The notes: a model not told the origin generated them from the sequence alone. Counted from the stretch's first letter, positions 11,627-23,664 are shown. The stretch is DNA of 64,000 nt from Sipunculus nudus (GCA_026874595.1 CM049306.1:45260019-45324018), one strand, 5' to 3'. Made by a program: numbers and translations.

Positions 11627-12438
11627 TAAGTTGCGCAGCAGTCCCGCAACACCCTTTTAATCACATACAGAGTGATATCACAAAACATTTCATCACCATT
11701 ATATTTCCTGATTGGTCACAAATATGATCATATAATTTATTCCTATTGGCTCGGTTTCACTCATGACCTGTTCTGACGTCACACTTGTTCTACAGCCTAA
11801 TATGGTGAGGGCTGTCATGTATGTCTACAAATTATTTCTGGTTTTCCCAATTGAAGTCATTCAATTCATTATAGCTACCAACCTAAAATATATTCGCCTT
11901 TGTTACAGAGACGAGTTGATCCAATGACTGGATATTATCTTTACCTTTCTAAACTTGTATCCTGAACATGCTATAAGCTGTCCACACAGTGAATACTCCA
12001 AATTACTGTTATATATGGGATTCAGATATGACGCACGCTCACACTGAATAACAGTGTCTTCAGACGAAACTTTCATTTATCCTCAATGTTGTCAGATCAA
12101 AACTAACATACTGGATACAAGAAATTGCTTAGTGAAGCGGCCTCAGTGCTGCTTCCAGGTCCCATATGATTTTTTAATCATCTACCTAAACAATACCCGA
12201 ACAGGTCACATAACCAATCAATAATCATGACTACAATTTCCGCTTCTCTCTGATCTTTCATAATGTGCTTTTATTCTGTTCTAAGTTTCTTTACATTTTC
12301 AATAAAAAATAACATACATTTATTATTTAATCTATTTCATATTATAACAATATTCATGCTAAGCTGTGAACCGATTCAGTAAGATATGAATCACTGAGCA
12401 TGCCGGTGATCTTCCAATACTCGAGGTAATAGTATGTA
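11627..12438. other. Intergenic sequence, no gene seen
   Basis: AT-rich sequence without coding frames, splice-bounded blocks or recognisable repeats. Confidence 0.35.
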
Positions 12439-13410
12439 CTGTGAAACTCCTCTAAGCCGGACACTCAAGGGACTGGAAGATTTTGTCCGTATTAGTGTGT
12501 TTAGAGGAGTTTGGCATATTACGTCAAGTCTTCATTGAATGTTACTGATATCCTCTGTTTTGATTATGTTTACGCTTAATTCGAAATACATAAATTTAAT
12601 TAAATAATTTCGAAAATAGCTTAAATATACATTTGTTATTTATAAAATATAAATATTAAAAAAGGAAAGACAAACAGTTTCTTTCTCTGTTTGAACTTCA
12701 TCAGCTAGACCTCACACACGAATCTAGGCAGTTTCGCTTCGACGTACCATGCTTCATATTCTAAGTAAGCATAGTTCCCCCATGGATGGTTGCACTAGAT
12801 TTATTGAAAATTGATTATTGACAGCATCCGGACAGCTTGATTATTTTTTAAGGCATAGTCTTCACAACGCATTCAACATAACTAGTTATGGCTCCCCGGG
12901 TCAGACGCCGATCACAATGCACGAACTTTATTCTTCAATGGTGCATGGTCATGTCAAATGAAAAGCTGTTTAAAATCTCAGTTTTTTTTTGATTGACCGA
13001 CCAATCTTAATAAAGTAATGACTATGATATCTTCAAATTTATAGAAATAAACAATTTCGACTGTATTTTCACATGTAACATACGATGGTTTACCAAATTA
13101 CGCTTGTCCTCGGACTGTCGCTTTGACCAACACAGGTCATACGAGGTCATTACCTCAGAGTGCCATCTCCCGGCAGATATATGAACAAAAATAGAACTCG
13201 CGATGTCTCTCCGTTTTAGAGGGTCGCAATATGTACTGGATATGCAGGCGGGACGGGAAAGCTTGTCCGTTATCCGGGAGAGTGAGTTGTCCGCTTTACT
13301 GAGTTTACGGTAAACATAATATAGAGGCAAATTTGAAGGAACTGAGATTTAGTGTCCGCATTAGTGAGCTGTCCGCCTTACTGAGTTGTCCGGAAGTAGG
13401 AGTTTCATTT
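12439..13410. mobile_element. pogo/Tigger-like MITE
   Basis: The left end reads CTGTGAAACTCCTCTAAGCCGG and the right end, read inward, AAATGAAACTCCTACTTCCGG. A TA dinucleotide lies just outside each end (12437-12438 and 13411-13412). Subterminal TGTCCG-TTAGTGAG units recur at both ends. TIRs reading GAAACTCCTCTAA with TA target duplications are typical of the Tc1/mariner-pogo group. With about 970 bp and no transposase, it is non-autonomous. Confidence 0.65.
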
Positions 13411-13429
13411 TACATGCTTGCTTTGTCAA

Positions 13430-13650
13430 GCAGCCCACTTTGGTCACTGGAGGCCATTCAGTGCAGCTCTCTGCTTACCTGATTCGTAATGGGTCACTTG
13501 AAAGCAGGGGTCACAGTTGTACAGTTATTTTCACCCCCCCCCCCCCCCCCCCCACCCGCTCCTCCAAGTGTAAAGCAAAAATTGTTATTGTTTGAAATGT
13601 TTTTCCGTTATTGTGAAGCTGTTTCCATTGATTTTAATCTCGCCACGGTG
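13430..13650 (+). repeat. Dispersed repeat with poly(C) core (copy 2)
   Basis: It is co-linear with 10420-10640: GGTCACTGGAGG, GTACAGTTATTTTCA, a long poly(C) run, then AAATTGTTATTGTTT and GCTGTTTCCA. Confidence 0.65.
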
Positions 13651-14105
13651 AGTTCAAAATCCGTCTGGTATACATGCGCCTTTTATATCACTTGGGCGAG
13701 TTTAAATTTGCTCAGGCGAGATTATGAAAGTGATTTGATCTAATTTCCTGATATATCATGCTTTGTAACTGACATATGAAAGATGTTTTCAGTCAGATTT
13801 TCAAAATTTTACACTGAATGGTTTTATATATTATATATAGTTAAAAAAGCAATATATTTATTATTATTTACAGAATATTTTAATATTAATGTTATAATTA
13901 ATATTAATTTTTACAGTAATATTATAATTATTAATGTGATAATTAACATTAGTTTTGGAAATGGAATTATCAAAAAGGTATTTGATTACGTGCACCTTTG
14001 ATGTGTTTCATGTGGTCTACAACATCCATATCATACCAATTATTTGCTTAAAATTAATTGTATCGCCAGACATAGTCTGGAGATACTATGGTTTAGGCAC
14101 GGTTG

Positions 14106-14129
14106 CGCCGCCGCCGCCGCCGCCGCCGC
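14106..14129. repeat. (CCG)8 trinucleotide repeat
   Basis: A pure GC trinucleotide run in otherwise AT-rich sequence. It produces short Pro or Ala runs in open frames that are not treated as genes. Confidence 0.95.
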
Positions 14130-14229
14130 AGAGATTTCTTTTGGACACAATAACTCAAAAAATATTTCAAGGATCTTTTTCAAACTTGACACATTTATAG
14201 ATATAGGTGAGAGGACGAAGCCTATTTAA

Positions 14230-15680
14230 AATGGGGTCATGACCCCAACTAGGAGAGTGACCTTGACCTTGAATAGATCCATTTTTGGGGAAAATCACAC
14301 AAATTCTTAAATATCTCAAGAAATCTTTCATGGATTTATCCAAAAATCAAGTTGGACAAAGATCTTGGATAGTGATGTCATGTACCGGAAACTGGTGGTG
14401 CCACCTAGTATCCTTTTCTTGTTTTTGTGCCGTTAAATACCCCCATCATTGCCACTTGACAGTACTTTTAGCATCACAAGTCAAAAACTGATTGACAGAT
14501 TTCTTTAATATTATGCATGTACATAGGTATGGGTTATGGGATGATGTATATTAAAATTGGGGTCATGACCTTTCCTTTGAGAGTGGCTTTGACCTTGAAT
14601 ATTACTATATATGGTGAAAATCACATAAAATCATGAATATCTTAAAAATGGATGCATGGATTGGTCCAAAAATCAAGTTGACGGAAGATCTTGGATAGTT
14701 TTGTCTTTTGCAGAAGATAGGTGGCGCCACCTGTTGTCCTTTTCTTGTTTTTTGCGCCTTTGAATACCCCATCATTGCCACTTGACAGTATATACTGTGA
14801 GCATTATAAGTCAAACAGTAATGGACAGATTTCTTTCATGTTATGCATGTATATAGATATGGTTTATGGAATGAGGTATATTTTATTTTAAATTTTATTT
14901 TAAAATTTAATTTAATTTAAATTATTTTTTTTAATTTAATTTTTTTTTTCAAATGTTGGATATTTTGGAATGCAGTTTATTGATTTGGGGTCATGACCGT
15001 GACTATGAGAGTGACCTTGACCTTGAATATTCCCATATTTGGTGAAAAACATAAAATCATGAATATCTTAAAAAGGGCCACTTGACAGCACTGTGAGCAT
15101 TATAAGTCAAAAACTAATGGACAGATTTCTTTTATATTATGCATATACATAGATTTGGATTATGGGATGAGATATATTTAAATTTGGGTCCTGACCTTGC
15201 ATATGAGAGTGGACTTGACTTTAAATATTGCCATATATGGTAAAAATCACCAACAATCATGAAAAATCTCCAGTGAACCTGGGGGATTGCTTCAGCTAGT
15301 GGTCTGCACATGGTGTTGCATCATGTTTTGCCCAAACATCAGCAGTTCTGGGCCATGGTCAGATTCTATAAATAGATATGATGGTCAGTGATAAATGAAT
15401 TAGTGCACTAGGTGTACCACAGAGTCACAACTAGATCATTTTCCTTTGAGAGTGGTCTTGACCTTTGGACGAAGACTATTTAAAATGGCTCATGAATGTT
15501 GCCTATATGGGACTTGACAGTATTGTCAGCATTATAAAATAAAAATTAAAAAGTTGTTGGATAGTATTGTCATGTGCTGGAAACTAATTGGCAGATATCT
15601 TTCATTTTATGCATATAGATAGATATGGGTAATGTGATGAGTCATTTGCTGGGAACTGCATGGTGGCACCCCCTACTCTA
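14230..15680. repeat. Degenerate tandem array, unit about 325 bp
   Basis: Units begin near GGGGTCATGAC and carry GAGAGTGACCTTGACCTTGAAT. The anchor GAGAGTG occurs at about 14253, 14580, 15007, 15204 and 15447. Spacing varies because an AT-rich block (14880-14960) has been inserted and later units are deleted. Several units contain GGTGGCGCCACC or a close variant. No coding sequence is seen. Confidence 0.7.
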
Positions 15681-16012
15681 TTTTCTTGTTTTTCCACAAT
15701 TTATGCTATTGATAAGGAACAAATGACAATTTTTATGACAATATAACAATTTATTACAAAGAACAAAATATGATGTGAAACAAAATATAACAGATATTAT
15801 TATTTCATTCTCAGACAATATACCTCACTTACATATTGATGTTTGTAGAATTACTCAAATCTTTGCTTCTGTCTGATAACATGATATTACTGTTACAATT
15901 ACTTACTTGAGTTTTTTATAACAGTGTTTGAGATTTGTTTTGTCTTTTCATATAATTATTGCTAGTTATTAAATATAATTCAGATTTATACCATTAATCA
16001 CATATATAAAAA

Positions 16013-16255
16013 GGGGCCTGGACAGCTAAGTGGTAAAACGCTTGGCTATCTCCGCTGGCGACCCGGGTTCGATCCCCGGCGTGGCTATGAGAGTGGGTTG
16101 TAGTTGCCCGTCCAAGGCCGGTGGTTTTCTCAGGGTACTCCGGTTTCCTCCACCTCTGCAGACTACCGAACGCCATTACCAGAGCCATGGAGAGTGCCTC
16201 GATTAGTTATAATAACTATTTGTACAATCCATGTAAAATAAATAAGTTTATATTT
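16013..16255 (+). mobile_element. tRNA-derived SINE
   Basis: The head has pol III promoter boxes. A box A-like AGCTAAGTGGTAAAACGC lies near 16024-16041 and a perfect box B, GGTTCGATCCC, at 16066-16076. The body reads GTGGTTTTCTCAGGGTACTC then CGGTTTCCTCC, which resembles the conserved central domain described for invertebrate SINEs. That family match is from memory and is not certain. The tail is A/T-rich. The cloverleaf does not fold as a functional tRNA. Confidence 0.75.
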
Positions 16256-18262
16256 ATATAGCAATACTTCCATGTGTATCTCTTGAACTTTCAATGAACA
16301 TAAAGGATTGTGACATATGTTTGCAAAATGTGTAAGCTAATACATTTTTCATGTGACACATTAGTTATAAATAATATTTATAAATCACATTCAAATGTCA
16401 TGAAGACTTGCCTGTTTTCTAAGTACTAACAGTGGACCACAATATCATGTAATATTTGCAGGTATCAAAACAATAAAATATATAAAATTTGTTTGGTTAA
16501 TGTAGTGTTTACAAGACTTCTTTACCAATACCAACATGTCACAAATCTCTAATAATAATGAGTTAAAATAATAGTAACAATTGCTTGCCTGCACACAATA
16601 ATTCGTTATGTTCCTTTTATAACAATATAAAGTTATATTTGTTAGCTGCTATCAAAACACTAACTTGTCAAACTGCATGTGCTTGGTTCATGTACCGTTT
16701 ACAAGACTTCTTTACCAAACCTCATTTGTCTGGCGATACTATGGCACCAGTGGTGCCAAGAAATGTCTAGTTTATCTGTACTTTTTCCCAGTTTTCTTAA
16801 CAACCTTTTCACTAATATTTTATTTAAAAAATGTAATTGTATTTAACATATGGCAATTAGAGAGTAACAAGTGGCATATTTAAGCTCATTTGTGAGCTCG
16901 TGTCAGAATAAGTTTTAATGCAAACAACTGGATTTAATATCAGTACTGAAATGCATTTCTTTAAGTATGAAAGCAGAGCTGTTTTCTTGCCAATCCAGCT
17001 TTGACAGCTGGTTGATCTAGTTCAAATATTTATTTTCACCCAGGTATTCAACAGTCAAAACATGTACACTTATGGTACAAAATATGCAGGGTATCAGTAT
17101 TTATGATTGACTTTGATACACCATTTCTTTTTTTTTAAGTTAAACATCATATTAGAATAGGTTAAGGTTGATACACAGATGTATGCATATAAATATGTTT
17201 TGTCTAATGAAGTCTTTTTTCTAACGTATATATTATTATTCTGATCTTTTTAAAGTTTTTTTAGGGATTTTGTGAAGCTTCAGTATATCTGTGGTACAAG
17301 ATAACTGCTTTATTTGTATAGTAATATCATAACAGATTAGGTATGATTTCTAGATTCTTAGATTAATAGATCATTTATACATGTGAACATCCATTGAAAT
17401 ATTTTGATAAATAACAAATTAGTTATATTCAGTCTCCTCTTTAAAATACTATTTTACTAATATTACTATTACCAGTTTCACTTGAAATAAAGATTGTCAG
17501 CAAAATTATATGTAAATGATCAGAAGCAGCCCACATCATATATAAATTAAATGTGCCATATCCAATACCCATGAAAATGTCTTATCTGTAAGTTTATTAT
17601 TAAGTTAGCTAATAAAAAAAATTTCTAAATATTTGGTTAATTGTTACATTTAAAATATAATATTCTGTAAAAATTAATAAATATATTACGTGTGAACTAT
17701 TCGTTTAACCATATTTATAAAAATATATATTAAAAAAAATCCATTTTCAAAATTGATGTTAATTATTACGTTAATAATAAGATATTCTGTAAATATTAAT
17801 AAATATATTGCTTGTGAACTATTTAAATCATATAAAAAAAATTATATAATTAAAAAATTCCATTTAAAAAATTAATGTTAATTATTACATTAATATTATA
17901 ATATTCTTTAAATATTATTAATAACTTGTGAACTATACATAATTATTTAGTGTTAGTCTGACTGAAACATCTTTTATATATCAATTACACTGCATAATAT
18001 ATTAGGAAATTAGATCAGCAAAATATATCATTAAATAAGATGACATCTTTAGATCTCATTTTCGTCCAGCCGAATTTAAAATCCGCCTGGATTTCAATTT
18101 CGTCTCTCACACACACACACACACACTCTCACACACACACATATATATATATAATAAGTATATTTTGCATTTTGAACAATTTTCCAAAATTAGCGACGTA
18201 GCCTATGGGTCCCTTGTTTATAAATGTGTTTTTAATGCTACATGAATGTGATTCTAAGGGCT

Positions 18263-18300
<38 letters not shown>

Positions 18301-18546
18301 ACATACTAATATTATCCAAGTCTTCTGTTGTAATAGAAAATTTTTATTGATGTAAAGATTCAAATTCTTTTTATAGAATATTTATGAAAAGTAACTGGCA
18401 GTAGGATGATACTACACACCTTAACTTAACACTGTTTTTAAAAGAACAAATTGTTATTGCTTTTTAGATAAACTTTTTTATGGAATATTTATGAAAAGAT
18501 CCTGTCAAGATGTAAGATATAACATTTTGTATCCCTCTCTTTTCAG
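16256..18546. other. Upstream region of the glycosyltransferase-like gene, no gene seen
   Basis: Very AT-rich sequence with (CA)n at about 18108-18139 and (TA)n at about 18266-18297. The phrase GTTTACAAGACTTCTTTACCAA occurs twice (about 16508 and 16693), marking a local duplication. GCCTATGGGTCCCTTGTTTA at about 18200 matches the end of the TTAGCTCAGCTGACT family. An upstream 5'UTR exon of the next gene should lie here or further left but was not identified. Confidence 0.4.
18541..18546 (+). promoter_or_regulatory. Splice acceptor upstream of the coding exon
   Basis: A pyrimidine-rich stretch (ATCCCTCTCTTTTCAG) ends at 18546, 64 bases before the start codon. This implies a 5'UTR intron followed by one exon carrying the whole reading frame. 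It argues against a recent retrogene that lost all its introns. Confidence 0.6.
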
Positions 18547-18610
18547 ATGAACCAGTGCCTGTCCATACAATAGAACTCCAATTTAGGTAACCGACACCGA
18601 AATAATAGCC

Positions 18611-21511
18611 ATGAAGCTTATGATAAAGCATGGTATACGAAAAATCATGTCTTCTAGGAGGGGTTGGAGACGGAGGAGGAACCCTGCTGTCACCATATTC
18701 ACATTTTGCCTGGCAGTCTGTGTAGGATTACTTCTCTTCAACATATTCAGATACAGGACACCCTATTCATATGCAGCTCAGTTTGTTGCCGTGGAAATGA
18801 TGGAATCTCCAGATGGGAACATACACATCTCATGGCCCAAAGTGGCAATAGGCTGTGCAGTGAGCATGCGCAATGTCGCGAATGTGTCGTCATCGCCCAT
18901 AATGACGCAGCTTATGCCATCATTTTGTAAAACTGCCACTGATAAAGTTCATTACCATTTTTATGTTTCATATGATTATAACGACCCATTGCTATCTTTA
19001 CCAGTGCAGCATGAAAAATTTAGAAAGTACTTTGATGCCTTTGTGTCCAAGAATTGCAAGGACACCTTCAGTGTAGAACTGCATTTAATCCAGTGTAGCC
19101 ATTCTGGTAACCCTGCTCAGGCTCAGAACGACGCCATGATAGAGGCGTATCTTGATGACATGGCCTACTTTTACAGAGTGAATGATGACACACTGCTGGA
19201 TGGACCAGGCTGGACAGAGGCCTTTATTAAAATCCTACTCCATTTTGATCCTACAAATGTAGGAGTTGTGGGACCCACTACTGTAGCCCTTGAGGGTGGG
19301 AGTGACTACATACTTACTTATGATTTTGTCCACAGGACTCATGTTGATATATTCGGATTTTACTATCCAAGAGTATTTCGTAATTGGTTTGCTGATGACT
19401 GGATTTCACATGTGTATCAGCCAGCTAGGTCAGTGAAATTAAAAGATGTCCTGGTCACACATACTCAGTATACAGGTGTCAAAGATGGCTGGCAGGTAAT
19501 TCGACGTTACAATGTAACATACCAAAGTGCAGATATATTAGATGCCCAGCTTGATAAGGATAAGTATACACTTTTGTCATGGCTGAAGGCATATGAACAC
19601 AAGAAACATTCCAAGAAACAAGTCGGTGAGGGAAAAGTGATTTCATATAGTATAACCGGTTCAGACTTAAATACAACAATGGGGGCTGTAAGAAATACAA
19701 TATTACGTAATCAGTATTTCCCAGAATGGAAAATAAGATTCTATATAGAAGACCAGAATTCACAATTAGGATATGAGAAAGTGCCAGAGAGGACGATAAA
19801 CTTGCTGAAGAAGTACGGTGCTGAAATATACTACGTTCAACCAAAGGTAGTGCAGACACTAGCACCAGCGTTCTGGAAATACCTGGTCGCCGATGAGCCT
19901 AATGTGGAGTATTTTCTAATCAGGGATGTCCTCAGCAGATTAAATCAGCGAGAGGCACAAGCTGTGAATGCCTGGGTAAACTCCGGGAGATCTTTTCACT
20001 GCATCAGAGACCATCCAGACCATGCTAAACAGGTCTTGCAACCAGGGCTTATCGGTGGGAAAGCTCTGGAACTGAGGAAGATTCTCAAGGACTCGTGGAA
20101 GAAAATTATGCAAGAATATACGTCGTATGATTCTCCTGAACAGAATTTCCTTAACCAGGTGGTCTGGTCTCAAGTGAAGGGGGATGCAATCTGCCATGAT
20201 AGTATTGGATGCGATTCTTTACCAGAGGCATCTCCCTTCCCAGGATACCGCAGAGAGGGGGAATACATCGGGCAGAAATATGGTGCTTCCGAAGTCTTAG
20301 ATGAAAAAGATGTTACAGCTTTAGCCAACCATGTTGATCCATTGGCTTGTTACGACGCAAGCCAAACCCTTGACAATCGAACCCTTTTGTTGAAGAAAAA
20401 GGTAGTTTTATGGAATCAGGATTTTCACATCAGCCCGATACAAGATGTTAAACATATACTTCAACCACTTGGTGTAAAAATTATTGATAATAGCTTGAGT
20501 GGGCATTGTCAAAAAGTTGGCACCTGTGCACAAGGTCTGAAAGTGATCACTAAGGATAATGGTATGGTTCTCCCTTCACATGTAGCAGAGCAGTTCTATG
20601 AAGCTTACAAAGATGATGAAGAATTTAAGAAAGTAGATGCATTTTTGTGTATGTACCCTGTCGCTATGTGTGAGGCATATTTGAAATTCAACAAACCTCT
20701 TATTATTATTGCAGTTACCCGTTATGAACAAGGTAGACTTGAGCATGATAGATGGGAAGCTCTGAATACCAACCTGAAGGAAATTGCCAAACACAAGAAA
20801 AATGTTATTGCTGCCAATAATCGTTATGACCAAAAGTATATTCAGCATTTCACTGGAATTCGACCGGTGTTAATTCCAAGTATGTGTTCATATGTTCCTG
20901 GAAAATATTTTCCGACAAAAAAGGAGTTTCTTCTAAACCAGATATTCAAGGAAGGCTTCCAAGACCATTTCTTGAGACTTTTCTGGGATGCCTCTCTGAA
21001 AGCAAAATCAAATATACAGTTGCGTCCCTTGCGGGAAGTGTACAAGGAATATACGTATTTGAATCTGGCTTCTCATCCAGGTATAGTACATATCCCATAT
21101 CAAGTTTCCACATACAGTATATGTGAACAATACAGGATGAATATACCGTTGTTCTTTCCGTCTTTGGATCTACTCTCCCGCTGGCATGCACAATACAATG
21201 TGGTGAACCAGAGGACTTGGAAGAGTGTTCTTAATAAAGTAGAACAAAAATCATCGATTAAAGGTGTGATCAGAGAACATGATCCAAATAATGACAAAGA
21301 CGAGTTTGCAATTAGGGACTGGCTAGCACTTGCTGATTTTTATGAATGGCCTCATATCATATACTTTGAATCTGCTGAGGATCTTGTCAAGAAAATGCAA
21401 ACCACTGATTTACAGGCTGTGAGCAGAAAAATGCAAGAACATAATGCAAAGGCTATGCAAAAGGTAAACCACAGATGGGCTGAAGTGATAAAGAAGGTGA
21501 TTGATAATTAG
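18611..21511 (+). CDS. Intronless type II membrane protein with glycosyltransferase-like domains
   Basis: The 966-residue frame starts at the first ATG after the acceptor; nearby in-frame ATGs leave a few residues of doubt. The N-terminus is short and very basic (Arg-rich, residues 17-23), followed by one hydrophobic segment at about 26-47. This is the layout of a Golgi type II enzyme. Three segments follow. The first (about 76-330) has the acidic motif YRVNDDTLLDG at 189-198 and ADDWISHVY at 261-269, like GT-A enzymes. The second (about 343-565) has EYFLIRDVLSRLNQRE and FHCIRDHPDH at 433-471. Related proteins are expected to carry an Asp-x-Asp-Ser-Arg site here, and the middle Asp looks replaced. 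The third (about 593-935) contains LCMYPVAMCEAYLKFNKPL and AANNRYDQKYIQHFTGIRP. Donor sugar and acceptor cannot be told. Carbohydrate transfer in the secretory pathway is an inference. Confidence 0.8.
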   Translation: MKLMIKHGIRKIMSSRRGWRRRRNPAVTIFTFCLAVCVGLLLFNIFRYRTPYSYAAQFVAVEMMESPDGNIHISWPKVAIGCAVSMRNVANVSSSPIMTQLMPSFCKTATDKVHYHFYVSYDYNDPLLSLPVQHEKFRKYFDAFVSKNCKDTFSVELHLIQCSHSGNPAQAQNDAMIEAYLDDMAYFYRVNDDTLLDGPGWTEAFIKILLHFDPTNVGVVGPTTVALEGGSDYILTYDFVHRTHVDIFGFYYPRVFRNWFADDWISHVYQPARSVKLKDVLVTHTQYTGVKDGWQVIRRYNVTYQSADILDAQLDKDKYTLLSWLKAYEHKKHSKKQVGEGKVISYSITGSDLNTTMGAVRNTILRNQYFPEWKIRFYIEDQNSQLGYEKVPERTINLLKKYGAEIYYVQPKVVQTLAPAFWKYLVADEPNVEYFLIRDVLSRLNQREAQAVNAWVNSGRSFHCIRDHPDHAKQVLQPGLIGGKALELRKILKDSWKKIMQEYTSYDSPEQNFLNQVVWSQVKGDAICHDSIGCDSLPEASPFPGYRREGEYIGQKYGASEVLDEKDVTALANHVDPLACYDASQTLDNRTLLLKKKVVLWNQDFHISPIQDVKHILQPLGVKIIDNSLSGHCQKVGTCAQGLKVITKDNGMVLPSHVAEQFYEAYKDDEEFKKVDAFLCMYPVAMCEAYLKFNKPLIIIAVTRYEQGRLEHDRWEALNTNLKEIAKHKKNVIAANNRYDQKYIQHFTGIRPVLIPSMCSYVPGKYFPTKKEFLLNQIFKEGFQDHFLRLFWDASLKAKSNIQLRPLREVYKEYTYLNLASHPGIVHIPYQVSTYSICEQYRMNIPLFFPSLDLLSRWHAQYNVVNQRTWKSVLNKVEQKSSIKGVIREHDPNNDKDEFAIRDWLALADFYEWPHIIYFESAEDLVKKMQTTDLQAVSRKMQEHNAKAMQKVNHRWAEVIKKVIDN

Positions 21512-22285
21512 GTCTGAGGCACAATATAACATTGTTATAATATGTAAAATTTAACATTTTGATCCATGATATATAGGACGCTTATAATGTTTTGATCTCG
21601 GATGCTTTAATACTTGCTTGATATTGAGGATGTTTTTTTTTCCATTATAATGCCAGAAGCTATTGTATAGCTGTTTAGAGTGTATTTATTATTGCAGTTT
21701 TAGATTTTTTTATAAAATCGACTGTGCAGTGTGTAAGAAAGTTTAATTTGTGATGTTTGAGCACATAGTTTTCTTGAGTTTTAACTTTGTATGATTCTGT
21801 GAGTAGAAAAATGCAAGAACATAATGCAAAGGCTATGCAAACGGTAAACCACAGATGGGCTGAAATGATACAGAGGGTTATTTATAATTAGGTCTGAGGT
21901 ACAATAAAACATGTTATAAAGGAGTGCATTTATTATTGCAATTTAGATTTTTTTATAAAATCGACTGTGTAGTGTGTGACAAAGTTTACTTTGTGATGTG
22001 TGAGAAGATAGTTTCTTTGAATTTCAACTTTGTATGATTCTGTGAGCAGAAAAATGCAAAGACTATGCAAAATTTAAACCACAGATGGGCTGAAGTGAGA
22101 GAGAGGGGTTTTTGATAATTAGGTCTGAGGCACAATATGACATTGTTATAAAAGAGTGTATTTATTATGGTAATTCTAGATTTATTTTATAAAATCGACT
22201 TTGCCCTGTGTAACAAAGTTTACTTTGATTGTGAAGTGTGAGCACATAGTTTTCTTGAATTTCAACTTTGTATGATTTTGTTTAC
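21419..22285 (+). repeat. Tandem triplication of the gene's 3' end
   Basis: The last about 30 codons, stop and 3' sequence (from GTGAGCAGAAAAATGCAA, 21419) recur at 21799 and 22042. Copy lengths are about 380, 243 and 240 bp. Copies 2 and 3 lack about 135 bp found after the stop in copy 1. Each copy keeps the stop and GGTCTGAGG (AATTAGGTCTGAGG in all). Copy 3 has lost part of the coding tail. Only copy 1 is joined to the reading frame. Confidence 0.85.
21903..21908 (+). terminator. Candidate polyadenylation signal
   Basis: AATAAA is the first canonical hexamer after the stop at 21511. It lies inside the second tail copy, so polyadenylation may depend on the duplicated segment. Confidence 0.35.
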
Positions 22286-23664
22286 AAAATTTTTTATCAG
22301 GGGTATTTCATCTGATGTTGTTCAGTGTTGTATGCAAAGTTCTTATGGAAGGAAGAACAATTACTGGTAGATACCTGGGTGAACTGCAGTATAACAGAGT
22401 GCCTTCATATTTTGAAACATTATATGTTCTTGTTGTAGTTATTTAATCTTCTATCAGGATTCACAGAGTGGCTCTATTAGTGCTAAAAACCTAGGGGAGT
22501 ACAGATAATCATAAGTGCCTTGAAACTGATAATTTATTACTGAACGCACATTTTGTTTTTGTTTTTTCAGTTTGAATCTCTTTTGCTTTCAGTTGAAAAG
22601 TTCACTATGCAATTCTTCAATTGCTTAGAGCATTTTTTTGGAAATATTTAACACAAGCATTTTCTATGGAATAGATATGTTAATGTTATTGAAATGTTTA
22701 TGTTAAAACATTTACTTTGTATATATTTGAACACAGAGATATGTACATTTTTTTACCTATGAACATTTGTATTAATATATATTCTCAAGAAATTATCTGA
22801 TGATTACATTCCATCAAGCTGTCCTTTTAATACATATTTTTGTACAGGTTTATCCGACATTTTTATCTTGGTACATTCATTGATAATTGCTTGAATGTAA
22901 AATCATTGCAAAATCACTGTCATTAGACATTTACAGCCTCATGCAGCCTACTGTAGCATACAGTAGCATATTACTTTTTCCAAATGTGATATCTGGATGT
23001 GTAACTCTTCTTGCTAAGCATTTATATAAAAATTATCACGGACTCTATTTTAATATTCAAAATAGAAAGCACCTGTTTAACTTAAGTACAAGTAAAATCC
23101 TATGTGTTCAAATGTATGGGACCAACGGGAAAGCATTGACACAGGCAGGTTTCATGTATTTTTTACTTTTAAATAGAAATAATTTGTTGATTTCATGAAT
23201 ATGGTCTTCATACCAAACTCTTTGAGAGACATCTCACGTCAAGATTGGAAACATGTAAAATGAAACTTGAGATGTAGTCTTAGACAACATATCTACCTCC
23301 ACTGGGTTCTTAATCACAAATTGCTGTGCCAAACATAAAATTGTGTGTCACCATCCACCAAGTTCTTTATGGGATCACAGGTTAGCTATAGAACAAAGAT
23401 GGTTCTGTACCCTAATACAACCGATGACTCTGGCCTTCAGCTTGGACAAAGGAATTACCGTATCTGACAATGGTAAAGAATCCCTTTTAAACATATTACG
23501 GCAATCCAGATTACTTATAATTGATGGAATGATGAACTTTAGGGTGTCATGTAAACATTTAATCAAAAACCAATATATTTTAGTGAAAAAGAAGTAGCAA
23601 ATAAAAGAAGAAAAACTAAGCAACATACCTCGCTGTCTGGAGGAGATATACAAAGGGCATCTTT
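22286..23664. other. Intergenic or distal 3' sequence, no gene seen
   Basis: AT-rich. A 103-codon plus-strand frame at 22887-23198 has no domain and no splice support and may be chance. It could belong to a long 3'UTR. Confidence 0.35.

Noticed and set aside
16013-16088. tRNA gene
   Set aside because: Boxes A and B are present but the stems do not pair well, and a SINE body follows directly.
19479-21297. Several 60-128 codon frames within the glycosyltransferase-like gene
   Set aside because: They are shadows of the 966-codon frame in other frames or on the other strand.
22887-23198. 103-codon plus-strand frame after the triplicated tail
   Set aside because: There is no domain, the sequence is AT-rich, and no splice or conservation evidence was seen.
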